From Pseudomonas sp. SG20056 (GTDB lineage Bacteria; Pseudomonadota; Gammaproteobacteria; Pseudomonadales; Pseudomonadaceae): 64,000 nt of DNA. The stretch's first letter is position 1; the number at the start of each line of letters is the position of its first letter. This document shows positions 1 through 9,096 of this stretch, one piece after another. The stretch is taken from positions 3,224,001 through 3,288,000 of the forward strand of contig NZ_CP134499.1 in the NCBI RefSeq assembly GCF_031764535.1. The letters run 5' to 3'. A model generated the notes under the pieces. The model was not told where the DNA came from. It saw nothing but the letters and a program-made list of their open reading frames with translations, and did not search any database. A program made the position numbers and the translations under genes.

Positions 1-2
1 CT

Positions 3-323
3 GAAAGCCGACGCAGCGACAAACATCGCAGCCGCGACGCCGTGCGCGGTCGCCCCCTTGGCAGCCAGGAACTGAGCTTCCCGCAGTTTGCCAGCCTCTT
101 AAGCAAAGGTGCAGAGGTACGCACTACGACACTGACCAACACCTTTGACTGGCCGGCCTACCAGAATCTACATGGCGACAACGCTGTGATCCTGCTTGCT
201 TGCGACCCTGGCGGCTGGATACACGTTGCAACCCGACCGCTTGAAGTTTTGCCGGGCCCGGACTGGATCCTGGTAGCCCTGATTAATGATCCGCAGGCCC
301 CATCCAGCAGCGGCAAGAACTAA
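3..323 (+). CDS. C-terminal fragment of a probable Na+/H+ (cation/proton) antiporter
   Basis: The reading frame is open from the first bases of the window, so this is the 3' end of a longer gene. A GTG at 42 is probably internal. The visible part (about 106 residues) is soluble. Near its end it has a small beta-rich pattern (residues around LACDPGGWIHVATRPLEVL, then DWILVALI) like the regulatory cytoplasmic tail of NhaP/CPA-type antiporters, where 'PGDxLLALI'-like endings are common. It lies just upstream of the MshEN-type gene and the rplS operon, where Pseudomonas genomes usually carry a sodium/hydrogen antiporter. The membrane domain lies outside the window, so the call depends on the tail and the position. 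Confidence 0.5.
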   Translation, partial: ESRRSDKHRSRDAVRGRPLGSQELSFPQFASLLSKGAEVRTTTLTNTFDWPAYQNLHGDNAVILLACDPGGWIHVATRPLEVLPGPDWILVALINDPQAPSSSGKN

Positions 324-420
324 GAGCAACAATCTCGTCACCCTATCCTTGGATGGGTGACAGATATCAATTTGCAGCCCATGATTGCACCACGCCACTA
401 CAGCACAACGGTGCCTAAGC

Positions 421-1095
421 ATGCCCAGCCAACAGCATTCACGTCTTGGTCAGATTCTGATCAACAAAGGACTGATTAACCGCGGCCAGCTGGATGCTGC
501 CATTCAACTGCAACTCACCAACCATAAACGCCTCGGTGAGACGCTGATCGAACAAGGCTGGCTAACCGAACGCCAGCTGAAAAAGGCTCTCAGCAAGCAG
601 AGCAACCTGCGCCTGGCTGCCACACTGGTCGCCGCTCTGCTCAGCCCCTTCCAGATTGCCAGTGCCGATGCGCCGCGCAATCTGCCCAGCGCCATCAGCC
701 AGGAGCAAACACCGAGCGGATTGCGCCCTCTGACGGATATGGAAATGAGCAATGTCAGCGCACAGGGCCTGGACGATGTGCTGCAAGGTCTGTTTCTCCA
801 GGCCGGCAGCGGCGACGGCCTAGGCACTGTTGGCCAGCTGAGCAAATTGGTGATGCCGGTTCTCAGCAGCCTTGAGGCGGAAACCTCTATGAAGGATGTG
901 CAGTACGACACCAGCAAACTGACCTCGGTGATCAATGCCGACGGCTCGGTCAATGTGCGCCTGCCCAGTTCGATTGGCGAGCTGCGCTTCGACAATATCC
1001 GCGTCGCTGGAGCCCCCCAGGGCCAGAGCATGGGCAGCCTGAGCCTGCATGACATCGACCTGTCACAAGCCTCGCTGAAAATCAGCCTGCACTAG
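421..1095 (+). CDS. MshEN-type (c-di-GMP-binding motif) protein with signal/anchor segment and exported domain
   Basis: Protein of 224 residues from the ATG at 421; alternative upstream starts exist (TTG at 385), and no strong ribosome binding site decides between them. Residues 8-31 and 37-60 are two copies of the pattern RLGxxLxxxGxLxxxQLxxALxxQ separated by exactly five residues. This 24-5-24 layout is that of the MshEN domain found at the N-terminus of type II secretion/type IV pilus ATPases, where it binds cyclic di-GMP. No ATPase follows. Instead there is a hydrophobic segment at about 63-80 ending in a signal-peptidase-like ASA/DA, then about 140 residues containing 'LRPLTDMEMSNVSAQGL', a motif seen just after the signal peptide of several exported pilus-related proteins. 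The natural topology is a cytoplasmic MshEN domain with an anchored or exported C-terminus. Function unknown. Confidence 0.72.
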   Translation: MPSQQHSRLGQILINKGLINRGQLDAAIQLQLTNHKRLGETLIEQGWLTERQLKKALSKQSNLRLAATLVAALLSPFQIASADAPRNLPSAISQEQTPSGLRPLTDMEMSNVSAQGLDDVLQGLFLQAGSGDGLGTVGQLSKLVMPVLSSLEAETSMKDVQYDTSKLTSVINADGSVNVRLPSSIGELRFDNIRVAGAPQGQSMGSLSLHDIDLSQASLKISLH

Positions 1096-1124
1096 CCACG
1101 CTTGATAATCGGAACGTAGAAACG

Positions 1125-1152
1125 AAAAAAGCAGCCCGAAGGCTGCTTTTTT
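1125..1152. terminator. Bidirectional rho-independent terminator
   Basis: A GCAGCC/GGCTGC stem with a CGAA tetraloop is flanked by six As on the left and six Ts on the right, so it can end transcription from both directions. It separates the plus-strand MshEN-type gene from the minus-strand rplS operon. Confidence 0.9.
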
Positions 1153-1168
1153 ATTGGAAAACCGAGAC

Positions 1169-1519
1169 TTAACCCAGTTTTTCCTTGATGCGTGCTGCCT
1201 TACCGGACAGGTCACGCAGGTAGTACAGCTTGGCTTTACGTACGTCACCGCGACGCTTAACGGCCAGGCTGTCAACCAGCGGGCTGTAGGTCTGGAAAGT
1301 ACGCTCAACGCCAACACCGTTGGAGATCTTACGAACAGTGAAAGCACTGTTCAGACCACGGTTACGCTTGGCGATCACCACGCCTTCGAACGCCTGCAGA
1401 CGCTGACGGTCGCCTTCTTTCACTTTAACCTGGACAACAACAGTGTCGCCTGGCGCGAAAGTCGGGATTTCTTTGCTCATCTGCTCAGCTTCGAGCTGCT
1501 GAATAATCTTGTTGGTCAT
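1169..1519 (-). CDS. rplS: 50S ribosomal protein L19
   Basis: Protein of 116 residues, the usual L19 length. The start [14 protein letters not shown] and the core '[33 protein letters not shown]' pattern are typical. L19 sits at the interface of the 30S and 50S subunits. It is the last gene of the rpsP-rimM-trmD-rplS operon and ends just before the bidirectional terminator at 1125-1152. Confidence 0.98.
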   Translation of the reverse strand: MTNKIIQQLEAEQMSKEIPTFAPGDTVVVQVKVKEGDRQRLQAFEGVVIAKRNRGLNSAFTVRKISNGVGVERTFQTYSPLVDSLAVKRRGDVRKAKLYYLRDLSGKAARIKEKLG

Positions 1520-1559
1520 GCTGCGCTCCTAAGACAGGCCTCGGCCGGTCATCGATACA

Positions 1560-2312
1560 TTAACTATCGTCCCGCTGGCGGACGTATTCCTCCAGCAGCT
1601 TTTTCTCTTCTCCAGAAAGCGAGCGGCTTTCCAGAAGATCGGCGCGTCGTTCGTAGGTCCGACCAAGGGACTGCTGCAAACGCCAGCGCCGGATGTGTTC
1701 GTGGTTGCCACTAAGCAACACGTCGGGAACACGTTTATCCGCATACACCTCCGGGCGGGTGTAGTGCGGGCAGTCGAGCAGACCATCCGTAAAGGAGTCC
1801 TCCTCGGCCGAATCTGCATGACCCAATGCACCAGGCAAAAGGCGCGTTACCGCGTCGATCAGCACCATGGCCGGCAGCTCACCGCCAGACAGGACGTAAT
1901 CCCCAATCGACCATTCTTCATCGACATGCGCTTCAATAAAGCGCTCATCAATGCCTTCGTAGCGGCCGGCAATCAGGATTAACGCATCCTCATTGGCCAG
2001 TTCGCGTACTGCTGACTGCGTCAGCTGGCGACCTTGCGGCGACAGGTAAATCACCTTGGCCGCACCACCTGCAGCTTGCTTCGCGTCAAGCAAAGCATCT
2101 TCAAGCGGCTTGATCTTCATCACCATGCCGGGGCCACCGCCAAAGGGCCGATCATCCACGGTGTGATGACGGTCTGTGGTGTAGCTGCGCGGATTCCAAC
2201 AGGACAGTTGCAACAAGCCCTGCTTCACCGCTCGGCTGGTAATGCCGTAATCGCTGATAGCGGCAAACATTTCCGGGAATAGCGTAATGACTTCAACGCG
2301 CAGATTAGGCAT
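1560..2312 (-). CDS. trmD: tRNA (guanine-N1)-methyltransferase TrmD
   Basis: Protein of 250 residues. It makes m1G37 in tRNAs that read CCN, CUN and CGG codons, which prevents +1 frameshifting. The SPOUT trefoil-knot signature is visible ('[15 protein letters not shown]', about residues 132-146), as are the N-terminal '[11 protein letters not shown]' and 'GGGPGMVMK'. It lies between rimM and rplS in the standard operon order. It ends about 40 bases before rplS and begins 5 bases after the rimM stop. Confidence 0.98.
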   Translation of the reverse strand: MPNLRVEVITLFPEMFAAISDYGITSRAVKQGLLQLSCWNPRSYTTDRHHTVDDRPFGGGPGMVMKIKPLEDALLDAKQAAGGAAKVIYLSPQGRQLTQSAVRELANEDALILIAGRYEGIDERFIEAHVDEEWSIGDYVLSGGELPAMVLIDAVTRLLPGALGHADSAEEDSFTDGLLDCPHYTRPEVYADKRVPDVLLSGNHEHIRRWRLQQSLGRTYERRADLLESRSLSGEEKKLLEEYVRQRDDS

Positions 2313-2317
2313 CAGGC

Positions 2318-2854
2318 TTAGAAGTCCGCATCCCAGTCGACCCGCATTTCGCCAGCACTCAGATCAATCGACAACACGCATTGCTCGGTATAGGGCAACA
2401 GGCGCTCACGACCATCCAGGCTGTCGGTGCAGGGTTTAACTACCATCACATCGTTGGCACCGGTTTCTAACAAGTGATCAACCTTGCCGAGCAATTGCCC
2501 TGCCTGATCAATAACCTTGAGACCTTCCAACTGGTACCAGTAGTACTCACCATCAGCCAACTCAGGGAACAGACTGCGCGGCACACAGATCTCATAACCA
2601 GCGAGAAGACGTGCTTCTTCACGGTCATCAAGACCCTTGAGCTTCGCGACCAGGAACTTATCGCTCCCACGTCCGCTGACCAGCTCTACCTGTTTGACAC
2701 TGCCTTCGCGCCTAAGCGTCCAGGTCTTGTACTGCAACAGGTTTGCAACAGGATCCGTAAAGGAATACACCTTCACTTCACCGCGAACGCCATGTACAGA
2801 GTAGATCTTGCCGATAACGATCAAATCATCGGTAGAAGCAGGCGTCGCGCTCAT
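2318..2854 (-). CDS. rimM: 16S rRNA processing protein RimM
   Basis: Protein of 178 residues with an N-terminal RimM domain ('[21 protein letters not shown]', about residues 11-31) and a C-terminal PRC-barrel domain ('[13 protein letters not shown]', then '[15 protein letters not shown]'). It helps mature the 3' domain of the 30S subunit and binds S19. It starts 5 bases after the rpsP stop codon, so the two are co-transcribed and probably translationally coupled. Confidence 0.98.
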   Translation of the reverse strand: MSATPASTDDLIVIGKIYSVHGVRGEVKVYSFTDPVANLLQYKTWTLRREGSVKQVELVSGRGSDKFLVAKLKGLDDREEARLLAGYEICVPRSLFPELADGEYYWYQLEGLKVIDQAGQLLGKVDHLLETGANDVMVVKPCTDSLDGRERLLPYTEQCVLSIDLSAGEMRVDWDADF

Positions 2855-2859
2855 ATTGC

Positions 2860-3111
2860 TTAGGCCGCAGCCTTAGCAGCGTCCTTCAACAACTGAGCAA
2901 CACGATCAGAAGGCTGTGCACCAACGCTCAGCCAATGGGCCAGGCGGTCTTGCTTCACGGACAGGCGAACTTCCTGGCCACGAGCGATCGGGTTGAAGAA
3001 ACCGATTTCTTCTTTATGCGAACCGTCGCGTGGGTTACGGCTGTCGGTCACGTTGATTTTGTAGAACGGGCGCTTTTTGGAGCCGCCAAGGGCAAGACGA
3101 ATCGTTAGCAT
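2860..3111 (-). CDS. rpsP: 30S ribosomal protein S16
   Basis: Protein of 83 residues beginning '[23 protein letters not shown]', the diagnostic S16 start, and ending in an alanine-rich tail. It is the first gene of the rpsP-rimM-trmD-rplS operon. Its leader contains a perfect 10-bp hairpin (3178-3201), described separately. Confidence 0.98.
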   Translation of the reverse strand: MLTIRLALGGSKKRPFYKINVTDSRNPRDGSHKEEIGFFNPIARGQEVRLSVKQDRLAHWLSVGAQPSDRVAQLLKDAAKAAA

Positions 3112-3177
3112 GTGAACATAGTTCCTGTAGTCGGTGCTGCAAATCTAAATGCACGGCGGGCATGGGTGCCCGAAAGG

Positions 3178-3201
3178 CCGCATATTCTAAGGAATATGCG
3201 G
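3178..3201. promoter_or_regulatory. Perfect 10-bp hairpin in the rpsP operon leader
   Basis: CCGCATATTC pairs perfectly with GAATATGCGG around a four-base loop, about 70 bases upstream of the rpsP start codon. Read on the plus strand it is followed by ATTTTTG, but no plus-strand gene needs a terminator here. On the minus strand it would lie in the 5' untranslated region of the rpsP-rimM-trmD-rplS messenger and could be a processing, attenuation or protein-binding element. Its role is inferred only. Confidence 0.45.
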
Positions 3202-3313
3202 ATTTTTGCAAATGGCTTTTTCAGGCGCATAGGGCTGTGCGATCAATATCTGCTTGAAGGCCGCTGTGCAACCCGGCCAATCAGCTTCCGCAGAAGGCGG
3301 GTTTGCTGAAAAT

Positions 3314-3330
3314 CCCCGCATTCTGCGGGG
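3314..3330 (-). terminator. Candidate terminator after ffh
   Basis: A CCCCGCA/TGCGGGG stem with a three-base loop lies 33 bases beyond the ffh stop codon. On the minus strand it is followed by ATTTTC, a short U-rich tract, so termination strength is uncertain. Confidence 0.5.
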
Positions 3331-3362
3331 TCTGCGCCGACATCACTGCCGACGCAAATTCC

Positions 3363-4736
3363 TTACATCTTCGGCATGCCACCCGGCATCATCCCGCCCA
3401 TGCCACGCATCATCTTGGCCATGCCGCCCTTGGCGGTGAATTTCTTCATCATCTTCTGCATCTGCTTGTGCTGCTTGATCAGACGACCGATGTCCTGCAC
3501 CTGGGTGCCGGAACCCATGGCAATGCGGCGCTTGCGCGAGCCACTGATCACGTCAGGATCGCGGCGCTCCTGAGGCGTCATTGAGTTGATGATCGCTTCC
3601 ATCTGCTTGAACTGTTTCTCGGCAGCGCCTTGGGCATTGCCCATCTGCGCCAGATTGACGCCGCCCATCTGTGGCAGCTTGTCCATTAGGCCGCCGAGAC
3701 CGCCCATGTTCTTCATCTGTTGCAGCTGGTCACGGAAGTCTTCGAGATCGAAGCCCTTGCCCTTCTTAAGCTTTTTGGTGAGCTTCTCGGCCTTCTCGCG
3801 ATCCAGGGTCTGCTCGGCCTGCTCAATCAGACTGAGTACATCGCCCATACCGAGAATGCGCGAGGCAATCCGATCCGGGTGGAAAGGCTCAAGCGCCTCA
3901 GTCTTCTCACCCATACCGATAAACTTGATCGGCTTGCCGGTAATCGCACGCACCGACAACGCCGCACCGCCGCGCGCATCACCGTCGACCTTGGTCAGCA
4001 CCACGCCCGTCAGCGGCAGCGCATCATTAAAGGCTTTGGCGGTGTTGGCGGCGTCCTGACCGGTCATGGCGTCGACCACGAACAGGGTTTCCACCGGTTT
4101 GATCGCCGCGTGCAGCGCCTGGATCTCCGCCATCATTTCGGCATCGATAGCCAGACGACCGGCGGTATCGACAATCACCACATCAATAAACTTGAGCTTG
4201 GCTTCCTTGATCGCCGCTTCAGCAATATCCACCGGCTTCTGACTGAGATCGGAGGGGAAGAAGGTCACGCCAATATCATTGGCCAGGGTTTCCAGCTGCT
4301 TGATCGCCGCAGGACGGTAAACGTCGGCAGACACCACCATCACGGTCTTTTTCTTGCGCTCCTTAAGGAAGCGCGCCAGCTTGCCGACGGTGGTGGTCTT
4401 ACCCGCCCCCTGCAGACCGGCCATCAGCACCACGGCAGGCGGCACGGCATTCAGCGCGAGGTCTTCGTTGGCTGCGCCCATCAGCTCTTCGAGTTCGGCG
4501 CGAACGATCTTCACGAACGCCTGGCCCGGCGTCAGGCTCTTCGACACCTCGGTGCCGACCGCGCGATCCTTGACCTTATTAACGAAGTCCTTGACCACCG
4601 GCAAGGCGACGTCAGCCTCAAGCAAGGCCATGCGCACTTCACGCAAGGTGTCCTTGATGTTGTCTTCGCTCAGCTTGGCTTTGCCAGTGACATTTCGCAG
4701 GGTCTGCGAGAGGCGGTCAGTCAGATTTTCGAACAT
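3363..4736 (-). CDS. ffh: Signal recognition particle GTPase Ffh (SRP54)
   Basis: Protein of 457 residues, the normal Ffh length. It binds signal sequences and 4.5S RNA and delivers ribosome-nascent chain complexes to FtsY at the membrane. The N domain (1-90) is followed by the G domain with P-loop 'GLQGAGKTTTVGKLA' (about 108-122), 'DTAGRL' and 'TKVDGDARGG'. The C-terminal M domain is methionine-rich ('MQKMMKKFTAKGGMAKMMRGMGGMMPGG', given here in part) as expected for signal-peptide binding. It is transcribed separately from rpsP, with a hairpin between them. Confidence 0.98.
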   Translation of the reverse strand: MFENLTDRLSQTLRNVTGKAKLSEDNIKDTLREVRMALLEADVALPVVKDFVNKVKDRAVGTEVSKSLTPGQAFVKIVRAELEELMGAANEDLALNAVPPAVVLMAGLQGAGKTTTVGKLARFLKERKKKTVMVVSADVYRPAAIKQLETLANDIGVTFFPSDLSQKPVDIAEAAIKEAKLKFIDVVIVDTAGRLAIDAEMMAEIQALHAAIKPVETLFVVDAMTGQDAANTAKAFNDALPLTGVVLTKVDGDARGGAALSVRAITGKPIKFIGMGEKTEALEPFHPDRIASRILGMGDVLSLIEQAEQTLDREKAEKLTKKLKKGKGFDLEDFRDQLQQMKNMGGLGGLMDKLPQMGGVNLAQMGNAQGAAEKQFKQMEAIINSMTPQERRDPDVISGSRKRRIAMGSGTQVQDIGRLIKQHKQMQKMMKKFTAKGGMAKMMRGMGGMMPGGMPKM

Positions 4737-4892
4737 GCGCGTTCCTTTCAGGCTCTATCGAGCCGAGGGTGGGCTTGCAACAGGTCGCGGATTATAGCGA
4801 AGACTGCGAGGCACCGACACCGCCAGACGCTTTCGTGGCAGACGGGTTGTATGCCACACTGGCCGCCTTTCGGGTTTGCCTGACAAGGATTT

Positions 4893-5693
4893 ATGCACCC
4901 TCTGCTACCCAGCCTCGCCGCTGCCTGCCTTTATGCCGGAGCCGCACTCTATCAAGGCCTGCGCCTGCAACAGCGCAGCACATCCAACAAGCGCCTGCTG
5001 GTTGCGCTCGGCACACTGGCCTTGCTGCTGCACGGTGGCAGCCTGTTTCTGCAGATGTTCGATGCCAGCGGCCTGTCGCTGGACTTCTTCAAAGCTGCCA
5101 GCCTGATTGCCGCCGCCGTTATTCTGCTGACGCTGCTGGCCTGCATGCGCATCCCGGTGGAAAATCTGCTGTTACTGCTATTTCCCCTGGGATTTATCAC
5201 GGTGCTGCTCGCCCAATTTATGCCCAGCGGCACCACCCAGTCTATTGATGAAGCACCCGGTATTCTGGCGCACATCCTGCTGTCGATTACCGCCTACGGC
5301 ATGCTGACCATTGCCGTGTTCCAGTCGCTACTGCTGCTGTTGCAGGACTATCAGCTCAAACACAAGCACCCGTCCGGGCTGATCAAGAACTTTCCCCCCC
5401 TGCAAACCATGGAAAGCCTGCTATTCGGTTTTCTCTGGGCCGGCTGGGCGTTGCTGTCGCTCTCACTGCTGTCTGGCGCGCTGTTTATCAGCGACCTGTT
5501 TGCCCAGCACCTGGCGCATAAAACCATCCTCTCGTGCTTTGCCTGGGTGGTTTTTGCCGTGCTGTTGTGGGGCCGCCACCAACTCGGCTGGCGCGGCCAC
5601 AAAGCCATTCGCTGGACCCTGGCAGGCTTCTGCCTGCTGATGCTGGCCTACTTCGGCAGCAAGCTGGTTCGCGAATTTATTCTGCATATCTGA
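4893..5693 (+). CDS. ypjD: CcsA/YpjD-type cytochrome c assembly family membrane protein
   Basis: Protein of 266 residues with about eight hydrophobic segments. It starts at an ATG preceded by AAGGA. The later part fits the CcsA/ResC-type heme-handling family that YpjD belongs to: 'GILAHILLSITAYGMLTIAVFQSLLLLLQDYQLK' (in part) with a conserved His, then 'LQTMESLLFGFLWAGWALLSLSLLSG'. The precise substrate of YpjD proteins is not established. It is divergent from ffh and followed 11 bases later by a CorB-like gene, so the two form a pair that is commonly adjacent in proteobacteria. Confidence 0.85.
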   Translation: MHPLLPSLAAACLYAGAALYQGLRLQQRSTSNKRLLVALGTLALLLHGGSLFLQMFDASGLSLDFFKAASLIAAAVILLTLLACMRIPVENLLLLLFPLGFITVLLAQFMPSGTTQSIDEAPGILAHILLSITAYGMLTIAVFQSLLLLLQDYQLKHKHPSGLIKNFPPLQTMESLLFGFLWAGWALLSLSLLSGALFISDLFAQHLAHKTILSCFAWVVFAVLLWGRHQLGWRGHKAIRWTLAGFCLLMLAYFGSKLVREFILHI

Positions 5694-5703
5694 GACCCCT
5701 TCC

Positions 5704-6993
5704 GTGGACGACCTTCACTCCGGCTACCTGCTTGGGCTGCTGATTTTTCTGATTCTGTGCTCGGCCTTCTTCTCCAGTTCGGAGACCGGGATGCTCAGCC
5801 TCAACCGCTATCGCCTCAAGCACATGGCCAAGGAAGGGCATAAGGGCGCCAAGCGTGTCACCACCCTACTCAGCCGCCCAGACCGCCTGCTCGGCACCAT
5901 TCTGGTCGGCAACAACGTGGTCAACATCCTCGCCGCCTCCATCGCCACCGTGCTGGCCGTGGATATCTGGGGCGAAGCCGGGATCGCCATTGCCACCGCG
6001 GGCCTGACCATCGTTGTGCTGATTTTCGGCGAAATAACCCCAAAGACCTTGGCCGCACTGCGCCCGGAACTGGTGGCCTTTCCCGCCAGCCGAGTACTGC
6101 TGCTGCTGCAACGCCTGCTTTACCCCGTTGTGTGGACCACCAGCACCATCAGCAACGTGCTGCTGCGCCTGCTCGGCATCGACCCGTCGCAACGCGCCAG
6201 CGACAGCCTGTCCACCGAAGAGCTGCGCAGCGTGGTGCGCGAGTCCGGCGCCGGTATGCCAAAGAACCGCCAGAACATGCTGCTTGGCATTCTTGACCTT
6301 GAGCGGGTGACGGTGGATGACATCATGATCCCGCGCAACGAAGTCACCGGCATCAACCTCGATGACGACCTCGAAAGCATCATCAGTCTGCTGACGAACA
6401 CCACCCACACGCGCCTGCCTGTCTTTCGTACCGACATCAATCAGATCGAAGGCATCGTGCACATGCGCCAGATTGCCCGGCTGCTGACGCACAACGAGCT
6501 GAGTAAAGAGGCGCTACTGGCGGCCTGCAACGAGCCGTACTTCGTACCCGAAGGCACGCCGCTGTCGACTCAGCTGATCAATTTTCAGAAACAGAAACGC
6601 CGGATCGGTATCGTCGTCGACGAATACGGCGATGTGATCGGCATCGTTACCCTGGAAGACATCCTCGAAGAAATCGTCGGTGACTTCAGCAACCAAGACA
6701 CCCTGCGCAGCCCGGATATCCACCCTCAGGAAGACGGCACCCAGGTAATCGATGGCGCAGCTTATATCCGCGAAATCAACAAAGCGCTGGACTGGCACCT
6801 ACCCTGCGACGGTCCGAAAACCCTCAACGGCCTAGTTACCGAGGCGCTGGAAAGCATCCCCGACAGTGCCGTGTGCCTGAAGATCGGCCCTTATCGCCTG
6901 GAGATTCTGCAGTCGTCAGATAACCGGGTAAAAAGCGTGCGCGCCTGGCAAACCAAGCCTAAGGCGCACACCGAGCCGCCGGCACAAGGCTGA
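5704..6993 (+). CDS. HlyC/CorC-family transporter (CNNM/CorB-like, DUF21 plus CBS pair)
   Basis: Protein of 429 residues from a GTG start. Domain order is a DUF21/CNNM membrane domain (about 1-190, with 'CSAFFSSSETGMLSLNRYRLKHMAK' in part and 'GNNVVNILAASIATVLA'), a CBS pair (about 205-330, 'MIPRNEVTGINLDDDLE', 'VVDEYGDVIGIVTLEDILEEIVGD' in part) and a C-terminal CorC/HlyC domain (about 345-425). This is the CorB/YtfL/YfjD class, linked to magnesium or other divalent cation export. The 3' end overlaps the end of the convergent SGNH hydrolase gene by 35 bases. Confidence 0.9.
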   Translation: MDDLHSGYLLGLLIFLILCSAFFSSSETGMLSLNRYRLKHMAKEGHKGAKRVTTLLSRPDRLLGTILVGNNVVNILAASIATVLAVDIWGEAGIAIATAGLTIVVLIFGEITPKTLAALRPELVAFPASRVLLLLQRLLYPVVWTTSTISNVLLRLLGIDPSQRASDSLSTEELRSVVRESGAGMPKNRQNMLLGILDLERVTVDDIMIPRNEVTGINLDDDLESIISLLTNTTHTRLPVFRTDINQIEGIVHMRQIARLLTHNELSKEALLAACNEPYFVPEGTPLSTQLINFQKQKRRIGIVVDEYGDVIGIVTLEDILEEIVGDFSNQDTLRSPDIHPQEDGTQVIDGAAYIREINKALDWHLPCDGPKTLNGLVTEALESIPDSAVCLKIGPYRLEILQSSDNRVKSVRAWQTKPKAHTEPPAQG

Positions 6994-7699
6994 CGGCCAG
7001 CCCCTGCGCCCACACGCGATAGCCTAGGTCTGACGGGTGATAACCATCACGCGCCAGGTACTCGGCGGAAAACTCCAGCGCAACCGCGTGATGCCCCGCT
7101 CCCAAGCGATCTGCCAACTGGCGCAAGCACACATCCAGCAAGCCTGCGCGCATCCCGAGTAAACGCCGCAGCAGCCAGGGCAAGGCGCTGAAATGCTGCA
7201 GCGGCGGCACACTGCTAAAGGCCACGCGAGCGCCGCGAGCAGCCAACGCCTCAGCCATACCGCCCAGCGCAGCCTCCCAACGCGGCAGTGAAGTCAGATG
7301 AGTGGTGTCATTGACGCCGAACACCAATAACGCCAGATCAAAGGGTTGATCCAGCACCTGCGGAAGCAACCGCTCATGGGCCTGCGCGGCGGTAATGCCG
7401 TTTTCGCCGCAAGCACGCCAGGCAACCGGATGGCCGCAACGCGCAGCCAGAGCAGTAGCCAGCTGCCCGACCAGCGCAGCGTCCAGCTCATCCACACCCA
7501 CACCAACCACGGTCGATTCACCCAGCACCAGCAGGCGCAATGGCTCGCCCGGTAAATCCGCGCCTGCCACGCCGCTCAGTAACCCTGCGGCTGGCGGTAA
7601 ACGCAGGGTGTTACGCCGCGTGCGCAGCGCCAGCGGCAAGGCAATCGGCGCCAACAGCGCCAACCCTAGCCACCAGGCATAAGCACGCAGCGCACTCAC
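6959..7699 (-). CDS. SGNH/GDSL-family hydrolase (lipase/esterase-like)
   Basis: Protein of 246 residues with an N-terminal hydrophobic segment (about 8-26) that could anchor or export it. SGNH blocks are visible: block I '[11 protein letters not shown]' with the putative nucleophile Ser62 (GES instead of GDS), block III '[10 protein letters not shown]' (Gly-x-Asn), and block V '[11 protein letters not shown]' with the Asp-x-x-His pair. Translation starts at a GTG that overlaps the purT stop codon as GTGA, so it is coupled to purT. Substrate unknown. Confidence 0.85.
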   Translation of the reverse strand: MSALRAYAWWLGLALLAPIALPLALRTRRNTLRLPPAAGLLSGVAGADLPGEPLRLLVLGESTVVGVGVDELDAALVGQLATALAARCGHPVAWRACGENGITAAQAHERLLPQVLDQPFDLALLVFGVNDTTHLTSLPRWEAALGGMAEALAARGARVAFSSVPPLQHFSALPWLLRRLLGMRAGLLDVCLRQLADRLGAGHHAVALEFSAEYLARDGYHPSDLGYRVWAQGLAVSLVPAARCAP

Positions 7700-8877
7700 A
7701 GCGCGACCTTGACCGCCTGCGCCGCACGCGTGGCTTTGGCTCGCGCGGTTTCTAATGATTCATCACGCGCCAGCGCCACACCCATACGACGCTGGCCGCT
7801 GACTTCCGGCTTGCCGAACAGGCGCAGTGCGGTATCCGGCTCGGCCAGCGCCGCGCCAAGGTTGCCGAAACTTACCTGCTGCGACTCGCCCTCGACCAAG
7901 ATCACCGCAGAAGCCGACGGCCCGAACTGACGAATCGCTGGAATCGGCAGCCCGAGAATTGCCCGCGCATGCAGGGCGAATTCGGACAAATCCTGGGAAA
8001 TCAGGGTGACCAGGCCAGTGTCGTGCGGGCGCGGCGATATCTCGCAGAACCACACCTGATCCCCTTTGACGAACAGTTCCACACCAAACAGCCCACGCCC
8101 ACCCAGCGAACCGGTAACCGCCAGCGCAATACGCTCGGCTTCGGCCTGAGCCTTGGCGCTCATCGGCTGCGGCTGCCAGGACTCCTGGTAGTCGCCCTTG
8201 ACCTGACGATGGCCAACAGGCGCGCAGAAGGTGGTGCCACCACTGTGGCGCACGGTAAGCAAGGCGATTTCATAATCAAAATCGATAAAGCCCTCGACTA
8301 TCACCCGACCCTTGCCGGCGCGGCCACCGGCCTGGGCGTAATCCCAGGCGGCCTGCAGATCATCCAGGCTTTTCAGCACTGATTGGCCTTTGCCGGAAGA
8401 GCTCATGATCGGTTTGATCAGACAGGGAAAACCGATGCTCTCGACTGCGGCGCGGCACTGCTCGAAGGAGTCGGCAAACTGATAAGGCGAGGTCGGCAGG
8501 CCCAGCTCCTCAGCGGCCAGGCGGCGGATACCTTCACGATTCATGGTCAGCTGCGCAGCGCGGGCGCTGGGGATTACGGTAAAGCCTTCATTTTCCAGCT
8601 CGACCAGGGTTGCGGTGGCGATAGCCTCGATTTCCGGAACGATATAGTGCGGTTGCTCCAGCTCGATCACCGCGCGCAGGGCTGCGCCATCGAGCATATT
8701 GATCACGTGGCTGCGATGCGCCACCTGCATGGCCGGCGCATTGGCGTAACGGTCAACGGCAATCACCTCGACACCAAGGCGTTGCAGCTCGATCACCACT
8801 TCCTTACCCAGCTCGCCAGAGCCACACAACAGCACACGGGTCGCACTCGGCGACAAAGGGGTTCCGATACGGGGCAC
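7696..8877 (-). CDS. purT: Formate-dependent phosphoribosylglycinamide formyltransferase PurT
   Basis: Protein of 393 residues with an ATP-grasp fold. It converts GAR, formate and ATP to FGAR, the folate-independent alternative to PurN in purine synthesis. Visible marks are the N-terminal '[27 protein letters not shown]' (in part), '[12 protein letters not shown]'-like phosphate loop ('[16 protein letters not shown]'), and '[23 protein letters not shown]' (in part) with metal-binding acidic residues. It starts the purT-SGNH hydrolase pair. purL, acting at the next step, lies 4 kb away. Confidence 0.97.
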   Translation of the reverse strand: MPRIGTPLSPSATRVLLCGSGELGKEVVIELQRLGVEVIAVDRYANAPAMQVAHRSHVINMLDGAALRAVIELEQPHYIVPEIEAIATATLVELENEGFTVIPSARAAQLTMNREGIRRLAAEELGLPTSPYQFADSFEQCRAAVESIGFPCLIKPIMSSSGKGQSVLKSLDDLQAAWDYAQAGGRAGKGRVIVEGFIDFDYEIALLTVRHSGGTTFCAPVGHRQVKGDYQESWQPQPMSAKAQAEAERIALAVTGSLGGRGLFGVELFVKGDQVWFCEISPRPHDTGLVTLISQDLSEFALHARAILGLPIPAIRQFGPSASAVILVEGESQQVSFGNLGAALAEPDTALRLFGKPEVSGQRRMGVALARDESLETARAKATRAAQAVKVAL

Positions 8878-8904
8878 GGTGAATCCTCAAACTAATCAAG
8901 AAAA

Positions 8905-9096
8905 TTACAGCAGAATGCCTTTAGCCTTGGCCCGCTCATGACACTGAACCAATACCTCACGGCGCTCAGCGTTATCCATCAGGCTCCAGCGGGTGATTTC
9001 AGCGACCGTGCGCTGGCAGCCGATGCAGATGTCTTCATCGTCCAGCGCGCAGACATGCACGCAGGGCGAGGCGACCGGACGTTCCTGCGATTGCAT
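8905..9096 (-). CDS. DUF1289 family small cysteine-rich protein
   Basis: Protein of 63 residues from the ATG at 9096; the ATG overlaps the stop of the carbonic anhydrase gene as TGATG. The pattern 'SPCVHVCALDDEDICIGCQRTVAEITRWSLMDNAERREVL' (in part), with four Cys residues, is the DUF1289 signature. These proteins may bind a metal or Fe-S cluster, but their function is not known. Confidence 0.88.
   Translation of the reverse strand: MQSQERPVASPCVHVCALDDEDICIGCQRTVAEITRWSLMDNAERREVLVQCHERAKAKGILL

Noticed and set aside
3178..3201. Hairpin as a plus-strand terminator
   Set aside because: It has a T-run on the plus strand, but no plus-strand gene precedes it, so it is reported as a leader structure only.
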